DNA of 64,000 nucleotides from Sinotaia quadrata (GCA_028829895.1 CM054181.1:70415259-70479258), one strand, 5' to 3'. Positions 12,666 to 24,879 are shown, counted from the stretch's first letter. Notes: generated by a model from the letters alone, not told the origin. Translations and numbers: made by a program.

Positions 12666-13180
12666 TCAAGTTCAAAGAGATTCAAAAGATTTAATTTTTT
12701 CCTGTGAAACTTTTTTATTAGTTCATTCGAATAAAAGGAAAAAATACATTAAACATATGGACTGATATAATTTAATACAATGATACAATATAAAATAATG
12801 AGAAGAAATTTTCTAATTAACAAAATAATATATATATATATATATAGACCTAATTATGGTTTGGATGGGGGATCGACTGAGCTAAATGTAACATTTTGAA
12901 TGCATAAAGATTTAAGAGAGTGTTAACGGTTTCCAAGCCGGCTATTGTACACAAGTTGTCTGTTCGTGAATCTGTTTGTCTGTACTACAAAGGCGCATTT
13001 TCATATGAGACGAAAGATAATTTGAGCAACCAGTCTGTTTAAGGAAAGAGGAGAAATTAATTTATCTAATTAAATTAAAGTTCTGTAAAATTCCTAAGCA
13101 GGGTCCTTAAATAAAAATTGGACAGGTAACATAATTAAATGCGTGAATTATAATATGTTACAATGTTACGATATACAAGT
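12666..13180. other. Unassigned AT-rich sequence
   Basis: Contains (TA)n at about 12,828-12,846. No gene recognised. Confidence 0.5.
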
Positions 13181-13213
13181 CACACACACACACACACGCA
13201 CACACACGCACAC

Positions 13214-13310
<97 letters not shown>
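13181..13310. repeat. (CA)n microsatellite with CG interruptions
   Basis: 130 bp of CA repeat with GCA interruptions in the first half. His-Thr and Cys-Val frames here are spurious. Confidence 0.98.
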
Positions 13311-13311
<1 letters not shown>

Positions 13312-13574
13312 TTACCCTCAACGAGCGAGAATCGAACGAGGATCCTAATGAGCCGTCGCTTACTTCCATTTACTGTTATTCACTCAATAATAAGCAAGCA
13401 TACCGACTTACACTGAAAATTAATTAACTAAATGTATGTATTACAAAGCATTTATATGGTATATAAAATACACTAGAATCACGCACATTTTGAGCGAGCA
13501 GTTAACCTCCTTGCCTTTTCCTGCTTCACTTACTGTTAATAAGTATTATAACATATACACTCTGACACTTTTGA

Positions 13575-13675
13575 CTTTATATTGTGAATTTATTTCCTGT
13601 AACTTTTTTCTTGTGATTTTATTTCCTATGACTTTTTTCCTGTGACTTTTTTTCAGTTACTTTTTTCCTGATATT
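13575..13675. repeat. Short imperfect repeat, about 17-19 bp
   Basis: Five copies of ACTTTTTTCCTGTG-like sequence with variation. Confidence 0.7.
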
Positions 13676-14035
13676 TTCCCGCTCATTGCTCACCGTTGAT
13701 TAGAAGCGACTCAATACACAACTCTCTTGTTTTAGGTTAGAGAAAAAATATGGTTAGGGAATTTTAGAGATAGTTTTGGTGCTTTTTTTTAAAGAGAAAT
13801 TTAGGGTTAGGATTAGCTGTAAATAAAAAAACGAATATAAATATATTCTAAAACTGTTTTATTTATATATCTTTTATTCCTGATTTAGATTTTGTTTCTG
13901 CTAAATTTTGTGTTTTAATAACTTAAATATTGCAGTAAAAATAGCATCGAGTAACACTTTGCATCTAGATATATGTCATATAACTTCTCTCCTTCGATAT
14001 TCGTATAATGACCCCCTTGTTTTTAAACACGACAG
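13676..14035. other. Unassigned AT-rich sequence
   Basis: Nothing recognised up to the left edge of the 2.1-kb duplication. Confidence 0.45.
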
Positions 14036-14119
14036 TTGTGTTTGGAGCTGTTGGGTCTACCGTACACACCTTTGTGTACATAAATGTGTGCAGTGTTGAT
14101 TTGATGGAAGTACGAAAGA

Positions 14120-14335
14120 ATGCGTAGCCATTCACTAACACTGCTAAGAAGAAAAAAATGTTTGCACAACAATCGCCAGTCAGTAGTAAAGATAGGTACT
14201 GTTGTTCTCACGTGTACGAGTGTAGGCGAGGAGGAAGGATTAACTTTTGATATAAGCCGCCTGGCTGTTAGGAAGACGACAGGGGTCCGGGGTGTTTGGA
14301 AAACCCACTATAAACCGTTAAGATACGAACAATAG
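14120..14335 (+). CDS. Hypothetical 71-codon frame at the 5' part of copy A
   Basis: The peptide begins MRSHSLTLLRRKKCLHNNRQ and includes EEEGLTFDISRLAVRKTTGV. It is present in both copies of the 2.1-kb repeat but ends differently because a single A is gained or lost near GGAAAACCCAC. There is no recognisable domain. It may be part of a first exon captured by the duplication, or chance. I would not call it a gene without transcript support. Confidence 0.2.
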   Translation: MRSHSLTLLRRKKCLHNNRQSVVKIGTVVLTCTSVGEEEGLTFDISRLAVRKTTGVRGVWKTHYKPLRYEQ

Positions 14336-15527
14336 GGAGTGTCTCTTTGAGTTGACAAAAGAAAGCCCATTATCTCCTCTACGACAGAGGTGAGGTGAAA
14401 TTAGCCTCTCCACGTGACAAAAGGGGCAGTGCAATTCGAATGAAAACTTTTAATTACTATTCGTGCAAAACTGACACAAGAAAGTTCGTAGCACCTATAT
14501 GACAGTGCTAAATGTTGATAGTCAAATAATTTGGCTAAGAGAAAAAAGATAGAAAGGAGTATTTTATTTTTCTTTCATTTTTGTGCGAGTCAAAACCCAC
14601 AAGGAGAAGTATTTTATTTTTCTATAAAATAAATCAATTTTCTTTTCATTCACAATGCTCTATATCTTGTCTATTTCACTTTTAAACTACCAATATAAAT
14701 ATTACCCTAAATACTACCACACATTTTTGTATAACGTTATGGACTGCAAAAAATAGCACACATTGTCATTTCTTTTAGTGAAATTAAATCTAACTATAGT
14801 TTCCACATAAGTTACTCTATTGCATCAGCTACTGTAAATACACAGTCTTGAGACTAATACGGTTATTGTTCATAGTTGTAATGGATTTGAAGAAGTAAAG
14901 AAATATTCATTGCATCTTTGCACACAGTTGTGTTTCCAATCATCCTAAACATGAACTGAATTGAAAGTTTTCTTTTTACTTTTGGATGAAATAATACTTG
15001 CTGCACACCCTTACTCTAAATTAATTTGAAATAAATATATATGTATATACATAAGTTATATTAATACAGTACTAGTTTTTGCAGCTAATTTAAAGAAAAC
15101 GTTTAGCTTTCATAAATGTATAAATCAATTATAGCCTAGTGATCCATAGAACAAATTAAAAAAAATATAAGATTTAAAAAGTTTCTTTGTGACCAGTGGA
15201 GATACAGCCACTTTAAAATGATAATTATTGTTTTAATTTCTCATGTAGGCATATATTATTATTAGCTCTCATGTATCTTTTAGTTTATTCAATGTGCATA
15301 TGTAAGATTTGAAATGCTGAACTTGGCATTTTTGCTAGTGAATTTTGTTGTTTAGTGTGAAATTTTGTTATATTCTATTATTACCAATTTCTTATAATCA
15401 TAATACTGTAGTATGGAACACTGAAATATATTCCAAATTAAATTATTACTTATTTGTATATTGCTGGATATCCTTTACATTAAAATACATTATATCTGTA
15501 CCTCATCCCTCATTAAAGTCACTAGCC

Positions 15528-15685
15528 TAATAATAATCTCATAATCCAATATGTGTCAGTTCTACTATTAAGAAAATATTTCATATGTATTTGCAACATT
15601 ACATATTATTAATAGTCTTATAATCCAATCAGTGTCAGTTCTATTATTAAGAAAATATTTCATATGTATTCACAACATTACTGAT
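15528..15685. repeat. Tandem duplication within copy A, about 77 bp x 2
   Basis: AATAATCTCATAATCCAATA and AATAGTCTTATAATCCAATC each lead into GTGTCAGTTCTA, then TTAAGAAAATATTTCATATG. The same doublet is in copy B at about 60,073-60,230, so it predates the large duplication. Confidence 0.85.
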
Positions 15686-16124
15686 TTTTAATAGTGGATC
15701 AGTGAGTGAGATTCTAAAGTGTTGTATACAACACAAGCTGAAAACATAATGGGTTTGTCACTTTAGTGCTACTTTATTTGCTTCATACAATGCAAAAATC
15801 TTATTATTTATGTTTTATTTTTTATTAGTGTATTTAACTATTTACTGAATAACTGAATATAAGGTAGTTGTCTTATTTCAGTGATAGTATGTTCTATTAT
15901 TTTTTAACAACTTTCCTAATCCATGCTCATTTTGTAGCTATATAAGCTGTATTAACTGTTTATAATACTGCCCTGTAACTTTCAGTTATACATTATGAAC
16001 ATGTTAACTATTATTATCACTATTCAAACAGTTTTGTTAAATGGAAACAGTAAATATTCAGTTTTTCAATTGACATATCTTTCTTCAGTTTCTTGGACTT
16101 CAGTATTATTACTACTATTAGAAA

Positions 16125-16414
16125 TTATTGATCAAGATGAAATGTACATTTGTAAAACTTGATTGCTTATTGACCACATTGAAATAATGCACATTTGTAT
16201 AGATTGATTGCTTATTGACCAGACTGTCAGAATGTACATTTAACTTGATTGCTAATTAACCTGGCTGAAAGAACAGGGCACAATGTACATTTGTATTGTT
16301 TTATTGAGTTATTAACTAGACAGAAATAATGTATATTTATTAATAAACTGGATTGCTTATTCACCAAACTGTTGCAATGTACACTTGTAAAGCTTCACTG
16401 TTTATTGACCAGAC
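16125..16414 (+). repeat. Displaced 290-bp copy of the 45-bp array
   Basis: This block matches 20,947-21,236 almost base for base (I see only about two or three differences). It is fused directly to the right end of copy A with TTATT microhomology and ends abruptly at 16,414. It contains about six 45-bp units. Confidence 0.92.
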
Positions 16415-16429
16415 ATGGAGTGTTTAAGT

Positions 16430-16905
16430 ACACTTGTATCCTAACGCTGACAACCCTAAACCAGAGATACATCTTGGCTACGGCTATAAAAGAAATGTAG
16501 TTAAAAATCCTACCATTGGCAATCCTGTACCAGACACACATCTTGGCTAAGGCTATAAAAGAAATGTAGCTAAAAATCCTACCATTGGCAATCCTGTACC
16601 AGACACACATCTTGGCTAATATAAAAGAAATGTAGTTAAAAATCCTACCATTGGCAATCCTGTACCAGACACACATCTTGGCTAAGGCTATAAAAGAAAT
16701 GTAGCTAAAAATCCTACCATTGGCAATCCTGTACCAGACACACATCTTGGCTAAGGCTATAAAAGAAATGTAGTTAAAAATCCTACCATTGGCAATCCTG
16801 TACCAGACACACATCTTGGCTAATATAAAAGAAATGTAGTTAAAAATCCTACCATTGGCAATCCTGTACCAGAGTTATATCGTAATAGTGAAAGAAAGGC
16901 AGTTA
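16430..16905. repeat. Minisatellite, 69/66-bp unit, about 7 copies
   Basis: Units carry CCTACCATTGGCAATCCTGT followed by ACCAGACACACATCTTGGCT. Some lack three bases (CTAAGGCTAT versus CTAATAT), giving 66 bp. Edge copies are diverged. All core unit lengths are multiples of three, so the minus strand stays open for 139 codons (16,395-16,814), encoding a repeated 22-23-residue peptide starting MCVWYRIANGRI. Confidence 0.92.
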
Positions 16906-16969
16906 AAACGCATCTGATGCAAATTCATACGCAAACATACCAGTCGAAGTTGTAAAAAGAAAGTCAACT

Positions 16970-17100
16970 TCTACACTGTAGTTTTATTTTACTACAAAAC
17001 TATACTTCTAACCTCTACACTGTATTTTTATTTTACTCCAAAACTATACTTCTAACCTCTACACTGTATTTTTATTTTACTGCAAAACTATGCTTCAACT
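16970..17100. repeat. Minisatellite, 44-bp unit x 3
   Basis: Three copies of CTACACTGTATTTTTATTTT followed by ACTNCAAAACTATACTTCTA. Confidence 0.9.
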
Positions 17101-17164
17101 AAAACTCAAGTCCATTTACAACCTAACCTAACTATCCACCTTAACTATAGGCCCTAAGACCTAG

Positions 17165-17322
17165 ACCTGGGGTTCATAACTGGGGTCCATGAATGGGCTT
17201 CAAGGGGTCCGTGAAAGTCACATATTCACTATATTTTTATATTTTGCTTATGTGAGTTCTTCTAGGGAGGGTACCCATAGATTTCACCAGATTCTCAAAG
17301 GGGTCCGTGACGCAGAGTAATC
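17165..17322. mobile_element. Possible non-autonomous hAT-like element
   Basis: The motif GGGGTCC recurs: ACCTGGGGTTCATAACTGGG at the left, an internal AAGGGGTCCGTGAAAGT, and AGATTCTCAAAGGGGTCCGT at the right. This GGGGTCC-rich arrangement resembles small hAT-type elements in animal genomes. Clean terminal inverted repeats and a target-site duplication are not visible. Confidence 0.4.
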
Positions 17323-17339
17323 CTTTTCTGTCTACATGG

Positions 17340-17515
17340 ATGTTCCTTTGCTTCTCTTCTGTCTGTGTTGCTCTCGGAGTCTCTCTGTGTCTTTTGTGTT
17401 GCTCTCGGAGTCTCAGTCTGTGTCATTTGTGTGTCTCTCTCTTCTGTCTATGTTGCTCTCGGAGTCCCTGTCTGTGTCATTTTCTATCTGTGTTGCTCTC
17501 GGAGTCCTTGTCTCT
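17340..17515. repeat. Imperfect repeat around TGTTGCTCTCGGAGTC
   Basis: TGTTGCTCTCGGAGTC occurs four times, near 17,367, 17,398, 17,450 and 17,491, separated by CTGTGTC-rich spacers of variable length. It abuts the 3' side of the reverse transcriptase remnant. Confidence 0.85.
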
Positions 17516-17518
17516 GTG

Positions 17519-17861
17519 TCATTTATGTGTCTCTGAGATGTTATCCTCCCATCTTTTCCTCTGTCTTCCTCTCCTTCGCCCTCCTTGCACAGTACCTTGC
17601 ATGATTGTCTTGGCAAGCTCTGTTGATCGTGTGACATGCCCATACCATTTCATTTTGCGTTTTTTCACAATGGTCAATAGCTCTTCATAGGGCCCAAATG
17701 CTTGTCTAATTTTTTTTCCCATTTCCTCATTCGTGACATGATCTCTATGCGAAATGCCAAGCAACTTTTGAAAGCATCTCATTTCAGTAGCTTGTATCCT
17801 CCTTTCGAAAGGTCCTGTGAGGGTCCATGACTCAAAGGCATATAAAACACAGATGCAACCA

Positions 17862-17862
<1 letters not shown>
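17519..17862 (-). pseudogene. C-terminal remnant of a non-LTR retrotransposon reverse transcriptase
   Basis: On the minus strand, translation gives YAFESWTLTGPFERRIQATE, then MRCFQKLLGISHRDHVTNEE, KKRKMKWYGHVTRSTELAKT and GGRRRGRQRKRWEDNI. This block (ERRIQAxEMRC ... LLGISxxDHVTN ... KWYGHVTRS ... GxRRRGRxRxRWEDN) is the highly conserved tail found after the RT domain in many invertebrate non-LTR elements. No RT palm motif remains: the 5' side is cut at a (GA)n/(CT)n tract, and the expected residues after WEDN(I) are replaced by a GGAGTC-type repeat. The fragment is about 115 codons with no internal stop. It is a dead, 5'-truncated remnant. The clade (RTE-like is my leaning) cannot be fixed from this tail. 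Confidence 0.85.
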
Positions 17863-17863
<1 letters not shown>

Positions 17864-17933
<70 letters not shown>

Positions 17934-17949
17934 GGAGAGAGAGAGAGAG
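17864..17949. repeat. (GA)n microsatellite
   Basis: 86 bp of nearly pure GA with one GAGGGA interruption near 17,931-17,936, at the 5' side of the RT remnant. Confidence 0.97.
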
Positions 17950-19735
17950 TCAAACTACGAGTACATTATTATTTGCTTGTTGGTTGCATGCTTTGCAATA
18001 TATAACTTCAGAATATATAACTGCCGAAATGTACGTTGTGCAAGGGAATCATTAAAAAAAAATTCTGTGTGAAATATCGCGTACATTTATTGCGTACTAT
18101 TTTTCATGGACTAAAACTTTGTTAATGATACATTTACCACACAAAATATGAGCATCAGGTCGCTGTATTTTTCTGTTCACGAGTCCTTAAACATTTAATT
18201 TTATTTTTATAGTAAAAAATTTACACCTAGTTAGCTGTCTGGCAGAGCTCAGTGACGCATTGTCATTGTTTCGACCTCTGCTCGAGGTCGTGTTGCACGT
18301 GAAGAGCGCTCTTTGAAAAGACGTGTCAAACTTAGCCGCGTGACAGGACTTGCACCCAGTGTATCGTTAGTCAGAGAGATCATAATTCAGAATAGGAACC
18401 CTGACTGGTCTGAGCTCTTCTTGTAAACGTACCATCTTTGGCAAAACCGGACACAGTTCATAATAAAATGGTCTCGTTGCAATGAATCATATTCTTCACT
18501 TAATCATTTAGAACTTCTAAAGGGAAACCTAACATTCAAAATAATTTGGATGATGTGTTTTGCATTTGAACACTTTACTGCCATTCCATTTTTCATCATG
18601 TTTGACCATTTATTTGTCTTTGTAAGGTCCAAATTAAAACAGAATCTGAAACGATTGTGTGAAATGTCCAAACCTAACTTCTAGATGAAGAAATGAATTG
18701 TTAACAAAGTACAGTTTATCATATTAATTACATGAAAAGATTTGCTAGAGATACGGGAGGATTCAAATTTAATACAGAAAAATAAATTAAGAAATAAACA
18801 ATATATTACAACTTTAATGCTGACTCAGAAGAGGATTGGCTAGTTAGTCTCAAATTAAACTTTTAACCAGAAATTATGCATATGGCCCCTTACTGATGCA
18901 TTTGGATTTTCTGTTCTGCTGCACATTTAGATCCCCACCCAAATATTTGGCCCTTATATCCTCAGCGTATTTGTTCATCATTTACTCATCTAGACTTTCT
19001 GTTTTGCAGCGTACTTGTTCATTTACTCAAAAGTCTTCACTTATTAAATATCAATCAAAATTTTTACTGATTAGATGTTTGTATTGTTTCATTGTTAATT
19101 TTAACTGTATGATATAATTTGTGATTCTGAGTTTTACACGCTGAACAGGGTAGTAAAATTTGATTCTACCCAAATTATTTTTTAAAATATATTTTAAAAA
19201 CATTTTAGTAAAGTCTTGGGGCGCAACAAAAAGTCTTGCACAGGGTGCTGGTGGACTGGGGGCTGGCCTTACTCTGATTTCATTTACGGAAGTATTCTGT
19301 TTATACATTTTCAGAGAGTAGTCTAATTTAATTAACTTAAAATAGTATTAAAAAAATAAATGTTAAGCTTATAAAGGCAATATACTATTTACTCTAAACA
19401 TTTTGAAATTTTCGCACAATCAAGATCGTGTGGTATGAAATAGTGTTTTCTGAATTATGACCGGTTTCGGTAAAGATACAAGAAAATAGCCTATTATATA
19501 AGTCATATCTTGACCGGAAGTCTTTTGCTGCCCATGAGGATGGTGAGTTTTTTGTATTGAAAATCTCTTATAATTATTATTGATAACGTCTACTGAACTG
19601 AATATGAACATTTTTCAGTCAAATAATACTGATATATAAAAACGGCATAACCATTAAGTCTAACATTTAAGTGTTTAATTTCGTTATTTCTATGTTGTAT
19701 TATGCTCAAAGTCTATATCCATCAACACCCTAAAT
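17950..19735. other. Unassigned sequence, partly GC-richer at 18.2-18.4 kb
   Basis: At 18,272-18,290 a perfect 7-bp hairpin (CGACCTC/GAGGTCG) is followed at 18,302-18,313 by the 12-bp palindrome AAGAGCGCTCTT. The surrounding 200 bp are CpG-richer than average. No gene, tRNA or known repeat was recognised. Minor frames at 18.9-19.6 kb have no recognisable domain. Confidence 0.4.
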
Positions 19736-19743
19736 TGTTACCG

Positions 19744-20019
19744 CGGTAAAATAGGATTTAGTGTCGGTTATTATTTGTCTGTGCTGCACAGCACGGGAGA
19801 CAATTCGGCACCAGTCTTGGGTTATTTACTTCATATTTACATGAGTTCGTATATTGGAGTAATTTCCATTGAGATAACATTTTCAAGAACTTGATAATCA
19901 CTTTGGCTGACAATCATGAATAAAATGTACTTTTTGTAAATGTTTCTTTTACTAACTACTCTTTATCTATTATTAATAACTATTCTAATAATAACCGACA
20001 CTAAAAACATAGTTTACCG
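19744..20019. mobile_element. MITE-like element with about 32-bp terminal inverted repeats
   Basis: CGGTAAAATAGGATTTAGTG followed by TCGGTTATTATT (19,744-19,775) is the imperfect reverse complement of 19,987-20,019. An 18-bp inner core, TTAGTGTCGGTTATTATT, is perfectly conserved between arms. The 211-bp interior has no coding capacity. Target-site repeats are not obvious and the superfamily is unknown. Confidence 0.65.
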
Positions 20020-20084
20020 TTACTAGTATTGCTAAAATGCTAGATACAAAACGAGCCCCGAATCTGTAACTAGTGTAAGGAAAC

Positions 20085-20335
20085 TAACTAAATAAAAATA
20101 CTAATCATTGTAGTATAAATATCATACACACTTAGCTGTAAAGAAACTAAATTACTATGAATACTGTACATAGTAAACAAAATAATTTTAAATACCGTAC
20201 ATAGTAGTATAAATTAAACCATTTTAAATATCGTACATAGTAGTATAAATATGATTCTCACTTAGCTGTAAAGAAACTAAATCATTTTAAATACCATACA
20301 TAGTATTATAAATATGATTCTCACTGAACTGAAAT
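20085..20335. repeat. Imperfect tandem repeats with TACATAGTAGTATAAAT
   Basis: GTACATAGTAGTATAAAT or close variants occur at least four times, interleaved with CACTTAGCTGTAAAGAAACT. Spacing varies between about 45 and 65 bp. Confidence 0.8.
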
Positions 20336-20639
20336 TGTATGAACACTGCGCCTTGTTTCAGTATACTAATGTAATTCTAAGCTGTATATTGTCATGTTTT
20401 ATGTTCCATGCAGCAAACATTACAGTTGTAACTCACTAAAATATTTAAGTTTTGACTGACAATACACTAAATCTGTCAAACTGTCAATGTAACAAAAAAT
20501 TTCTTCCCTAAATAATATTAAAAATATAGTTTGAAGCTTTACTGAAAATGACAAAATGCCACTGAAACCTATATTTTCTTTTTTTCTAAACATTGGCATA
20601 AGAGAAAAGTCTTTTTTGCTCATTGTTATAATATACAAC

Positions 20640-21720
20640 TTGAATGTCACAATGTACATTTGTATTCATTGATTGCTTATTGACCTAACTGAAATAATGT
20701 ACATTTGTATAGCTTGATTGCTTATTGACCAGATTGTCACAATGTTCATTTGTGTTCATTTGATAAGCACAATTACTTATTGACTTGACTGAAATAATAG
20801 ATATTTGTGTAGCTTGATTACTTATTGACCAGACTATCACAATATACATTTGTATAGCTTGATGCTTATTTAGTACTTAATAGGCATAAATAATGTACAT
20901 TACTATAGCTTGACTATCACAGTGTATATTTGAATAGCAAGATTGCTTATTGATCAAGATGAAATGTACATTTGTAAAACTTGATTGCTTATTGACCACA
21001 TTGAAATAATGCACATTTGTATAGATTGATTGCTTATTGACCAGACTGTCAGAATGTACATTTAACTTGATTGCTAATTAACCTGGCTGAAAGAACAGGG
21101 CACAATGTACATTTGTATTGTTTTATTGAGTTATTAACTAGACAGAAATAATGTATATTTATTAATACACTGGATTGCTTATTCACCAAACTGTTGCAAT
21201 GTACACTTGTAAAGCTTCACTGCTTATTGACCAGACTGTCACATTGTGTATTTGTCTAACTTGATTGTTTATTAACCAGAGAGAAATAATGGACACTATT
21301 ATTATTTGAATTCTTATTGTCCTGTCTGAAATAATGTACATGTGTATAGCTTGACTTTTTATTGACCAGACTGTCACAATGTACATTTCTATAACTTGAT
21401 TGCTTATTCAAGTTCTTGACAAGACTGAAATAATGGAAATTTATAAAGCTTGGTTGCTTATTGACCCAGACTGTTATATTGCACATTTGATAACTTGATT
21501 GATTTTTGATCAGACTGAAATAATGGACATTTGTATATCTTAATTGCTTATTGACCACACTGAAATATAACTTGATTGCTTATTGACCACACTGTCATAA
21601 TGTACATTTGTATAACTTGATTGCTTATTGACCACGCTGAAATATAACTTGATTGCTTATTGACCAGACTATCACAATATACATTTGTATTGCTTTATTG
21701 CTGTTTGACAGACTGGAATA
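20640..21720. repeat. Minisatellite, 45-bp unit, about 24 copies, two alternating types
   Basis: Units share CTTGATTGCTTATTGACC and ATGTACATTTGTATA. One type carries ACTGTCACA, the other ACTGAAATA before ATGTACATTT, and the two tend to alternate as 90-bp dimers. Copies are moderately diverged. Minus-strand frames (21,183-21,558) are by-products. A 290-bp portion was copied to 16.1 kb. Confidence 0.93.
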
Positions 21721-22231
<511 letters not shown>

Positions 22232-24875
22232 ATGTTTATCAGTGAATAGGAGTGATAGTGTATATCTGATTAAATGTGATTTTTCTTTGTATTATTTTTT
22301 TTTCTTGGATACAAACATCTGCTTTGCTTCTGACTTACACTCTTGATACCTTTACATGTGACCATGGACTTGTATATAATGACTTTTAAATTTATTTCTC
22401 TTTAACACATCTTCAAATATTTTTTTTCAGAAAAGAATAATTGAAATTAATGAAATGTGTCCAAGTCAACAAACAGATAATACACATACATTTTCACTGA
22501 AGGATTAAGATAAATAGATACAAGTTTGCTTCCGGCCCTGAGTGATTGTGTTGTGTCATATGCTTCATCATTTGAACTGCCACTATTCTTGTCTTTCAAT
22601 TTTACTTACCATAGCAACCAAAACATTCAAGTTGAAATCCAATATTGCTGCCTAGCATTTATTTACTAAAACTAAATATTGTATCTCAACCACTCACTAA
22701 TTCAAAATGGAAATCACCATTAAAAGCAAAGAATCTGGAAGACAAAATTCTTAATTTTTGCAAGATACATTTTCTTTTCTATGTAGAAAACAAACCTGCA
22801 CCCTGGCAACAATGTGCTTGACAGGCATTAGGGATGATGCTTAGGAATGTGTATACATTTTTTTAAAAAATAGGTGCTAGCAGATGTTTCGTAGTGAAGA
22901 GGGTGGTCACACAGTACATAAATGTCAAAATGCATTTCAGTACCAAGAGAAACAGGCACTTATTTGCAATGCAAAGTTCTTTTACAATAATAATTTTGTG
23001 TCCACTTTTAAAATGTTATTTATTTGCTTAGTGTTTGTAGTAAATTGTTTATAAGGATTTTTAAGAAATTACTTTTCTTTTAATAGAATGGGTCTTTTTC
23101 TCATGGGTCATAACCATTTTGAATTTTGCTGTTTGATCAGTTCAGAAAGAATTTTTTTATACAGCTAGATATTTTAGTTCTCTCATATACAGAAGAAATA
23201 GCTATTCACCTGGTATGGAAGGTATTTTCAGATTCTGTAGCACAAGATGACTTAAAGAATTTATAAGTAAATAATTAGAGAAATAGACAGCCATGTGGTG
23301 GTGAATATATTTCATTAAGTCTGGATAATGGTAGTTTTGGATCTATTCAGAATTAATCTGAAAATATTAGGCTGTTTATGATCTCTAAAGATCATATAAA
23401 AACAACCAAAGTTTTCAAATATTTCTTGTTTGTTTGCTTTTTTTAAAATGATGAGGGCACCACATTTAAATTATCTCAACACAAGATATATCATAATATT
23501 TTAATATATTATTTCTATATTATATTATTCATAATGAAGTACACACTCAATTAAATGAGAAATCTGACATGCATGCATTAGCATTTTTAGTTTTGAAAAT
23601 GTATCTGGTGAGTTAAAACATATTAGTAGATTGATTTAGTGAATTTTAGAATATTGGAATATGTACAATGAACATTATTTTATTTTTTAAATTGTAGAAG
23701 AGTCTAAAGGAAAGAGTTACTATACTTATTCACTGATTTTCCACCTTGCATCGTATGCAGATCTTGTCTTTATAAATTCTTAAATTTTCAACAATTTATA
23801 ATAGATAAATCATTAAATGACTTTTATTGACAATACTTGTTATTGGATTTGCTGTTTGTGTTGCAGCTCATAATTATAATTGATCTTTGTTCAAAAGCTT
23901 TTTGTTTTTAGTTCTTGTTTACTACTTTCCTCGTAGGAGCCACATTAGACATTTTCTTTTCTTTCGATGTTCTCAGTCTTGTATCGCTCCTGTGAGGATT
24001 TCCTCCCTTCTCTGGCATTCACAGATTTTTTCATTATAGGCTGGCTGTAATAATAATTGTTTCATACTGTTGGCCATTCCACTTTAAGGTACACAAGATT
24101 TAAACTCATATACAAATGCATTTACTAATTCACTAAAAACATATTCTGCACAATTCTACACAATAACAACACAATAACAACACATTAACAACACAATAAC
24201 TACACAGTAACAACACATTTATAAAGTACAAAATTACATGCACACAGTAAACCTATTTGGGCATGTTGTATACATACAAATTCACTTAATTATTACTCGT
24301 ATTCCAACATTTTATTTTATTTTTATAAATTTTCAAAGTAATTTTCACCAATATTAAAATTATATATTTATATTAGTTATCAGCTTAAAACTTTTATGAA
24401 TGATTTGAATATTATTTTAAGTTATTTCATTTTTAAGTTGGTATATGATTGTTCATTGTAGAATTACAAAAAAGCAACAATTCAGTGCTAAAGGTTAACA
24501 AAGAATCTTGTCTTCTAAGGTTTGAATTAATAACTAATTCTGTCATCTATATGACTTCAATCTAGTAGAAACATTTATCATTCAATATGATGACATTTGA
24601 AAGTTATTCAGTTAAATGCACATTCTATTGATATCACATTTTTTTTGAGTAGTTGTGGATTCAGAACATATTTTTTTGGCAAAATCAGTTATTGTAACCT
24701 GTAGATTTTCTCTCCTAATTAATAAACAATATTCTTGGTGCTCTGAGGAAGTTTAAAATATTAAATACATTTTTTAGTTATACTGAGAAATGTTACTGTA
24801 AAGTAGATTGATTTTTAATTTGTTATCGATTTTGCTCTTGTTAGAAATGAAAATGCATCTTAATTTAACTTCATT
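22232..24875. other. Unassigned AT-rich DNA
   Basis: No open frame above 60 codons. Short repeats of CACAATAACAACACA type at about 24,160-24,215. Otherwise no gene, RNA or transposon recognised in 2.6 kb; likely intergenic or intronic. Confidence 0.5.
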
Positions 24876-24879
24876 ATGT

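Larger units (their letters stand above)
14036..16130 (+). repeat. Segmental duplication or dispersed repeat, copy A (2.1 kb)
   Basis: Sequence from TTGTGTTTGGAGCTGTTGGG to TACTATTAGAAATTATT matches 58,589-60,683 in the same orientation, with scattered substitutions and small indels (I judge the identity to be well above 90 percent). The first 350 bp are GC-richer and hold a frame (14,120-14,335, 71 codons) also open in copy B (58,673-58,873), although the C-termini differ through a one-base indel. No target-site repeat is visible. It could be a large non-autonomous transposon or a genomic duplication carrying a 5' exon. Confidence 0.9.

Noticed and set aside
17336..17690. Frames rich in Leu/Ser/Cys on the plus strand
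   Set aside because: They are antisense to the RT remnant and its CT-rich repeat.
18241..18420. tRNA or histone 3' stem-loop in the GC-richer patch
   Set aside because: The hairpins there (CGACCTC/GAGGTCG and AAGAGCGCTCTT) match neither a cloverleaf nor the histone stem-loop consensus.
21183..21558. Two minus-strand frames of 67 and 100 codons
   Set aside because: They lie wholly in the 45-bp array and their repeating peptides follow its period.
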